NCBI RefSeq assembly: GCF_018446385.1
Contig: NC_055992.1
Coordinates: forward strand, 100,210,947-100,274,946
DNA from: Zingiber officinale
Lineage: Eukaryota > Streptophyta > Magnoliopsida > Zingiberales > Zingiberaceae
Reading direction: 5' to 3'
DNA length: 64,000 bases
This document shows positions 63,721 through 64,000 of the stretch, piece after piece. The translations under genes were made by a program, and so were the position numbers. Position 1 is the first letter of the stretch; the number at the start of each line of letters is the position of its first letter. The notes under the pieces were generated by a model that saw only the letters and a program-made list of their open reading frames with translations, was not told the DNA's origin and did no database searches.

Positions 63721-64000
63721 TTATAAAAAGAATTGCGCAAGGTAGTCAAGCACGTCGTTCGGGAGCGAATCCATGATCTTCTCTCGTTTTATAATTTTGG
63801 TCGATAGGTCAGGGGAGAGGTAGCCACCTCCCTTCAGTTGTTGGAGGGTTCCATCAATGTCATAGTCAAAGTGGCAGAGAGTCCGATCGGTGAACATTTG
63901 GTTGAAATCGGGGGAGTGAAGGTACTTCACCCTGAAAGATTCCATCCGATCGGGATCCCCTCCTTGAACTTATTGAGTTCATCCTTAAATGCCTCCATCT
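63721..64000 (-). pseudogene. Antisense ORF of the Tat-like element, partial
   Basis: The minus-strand frame from 63,945 gives SFRVKYLHSPDFNQMFTDRT, FDYDIDGTLQQLKGGGYLSP and LPNDVLDYLAQFF. A second frame starting at 63,998 (EAFKDELNKFKEGIPIGW) leads into it and needs one frameshift near 63,945, so the reading frame enters from beyond the right edge or starts at 63,998. By position, 3' of integrase and antisense, it fits the extra antisense ORF described in Tat/Grande elements. The sequence itself is not one I can assign. Confidence 0.45.

Larger units (their letters stand above)
50022..64000 (+). mobile_element. Tat/Grande-like Ty3/gypsy element with internal deletion, extending past the right edge
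   Basis: In order on the + strand: LTR-like region with internal repeats (50,022-51,508), PBS-like TGGCACCGTTTATGGGAA at 51,511, gag, protease, start of RT, GC/G-rich tract, integrase C-terminus, 61-bp tandem array, and an antisense ORF at the right edge. Long 3' tandem arrays and an antisense ORF between integrase and 3' LTR are known traits of the Tat lineage. RT, RNase H and the integrase core are missing. The 3' LTR is not in the window. A second retrotransposon interrupts the array. Confidence 0.65.

Overview
The window is plant nuclear DNA from a repeat-rich genome. The plant-type YTH (ECT), TORTIFOLIA1/SPIRAL2, mTERF and plastid GGPP synthase genes, GT-AG introns and dense LTR retrotransposons show this. 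Au-like SINEs and a very GC-rich intronless gene in AT-rich surroundings lean towards a monocot. The species cannot be fixed from the sequence alone.

Four host genes lie in the middle. (1) A nine-exon YTH-domain m6A reader of the ECT family, + strand, 16,080-24,206. (2) A seven-exon TORTIFOLIA1/SPIRAL2-like microtubule-associated protein, - strand, 29,486-24,993, tail-to-tail with the first. (3) A seven-exon organellar mTERF protein, + strand, 30,593-46,420, divergent from (2) across about 1.1 kb. (4) A single-exon plastid geranylgeranyl diphosphate synthase, - strand, 49,225-48,164. The exon models for the first three were built by hand from splice signals and keep the frame throughout, giving 642, 834 and 611 residues.

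Almost everything else is mobile DNA, often nested. Left (1-13 kb): a decayed Copia element is split by a 11.9-kb Ty3/gypsy element with 2.8-kb LTRs and a 5-bp target duplication. That element has gag and a zinc knuckle but no RT or integrase, and is itself split by a 3.6-kb TG...CA insertion that contains long foldback palindromes. Intron 1 of the YTH gene holds a LINE relic carrying three Au-type SINEs. Intron 1 of the mTERF gene (10.3 kb) holds a DNA transposon with inverted arms of about 2.5 kb and a Ulp1-protease-like relic. A 1.5-kb solo LTR interrupts one arm, and a direct duplication of about 140 bp of intron flanks the whole.

Right (50-64 kb): a Tat/Grande-like gypsy element has lost RT, RNase H and the integrase core. 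It carries a 61-bp tandem array downstream and a probable antisense ORF at the window edge. The array is interrupted by a gag-only Copia-type element, whose 5' LTR holds a further 2.4-kb insertion with TA...TA ends.

I did not find a convincing new cellular system. The most interesting material is the nested transposon structure, where several insertions can be dated against an uninterrupted second copy in the same window.
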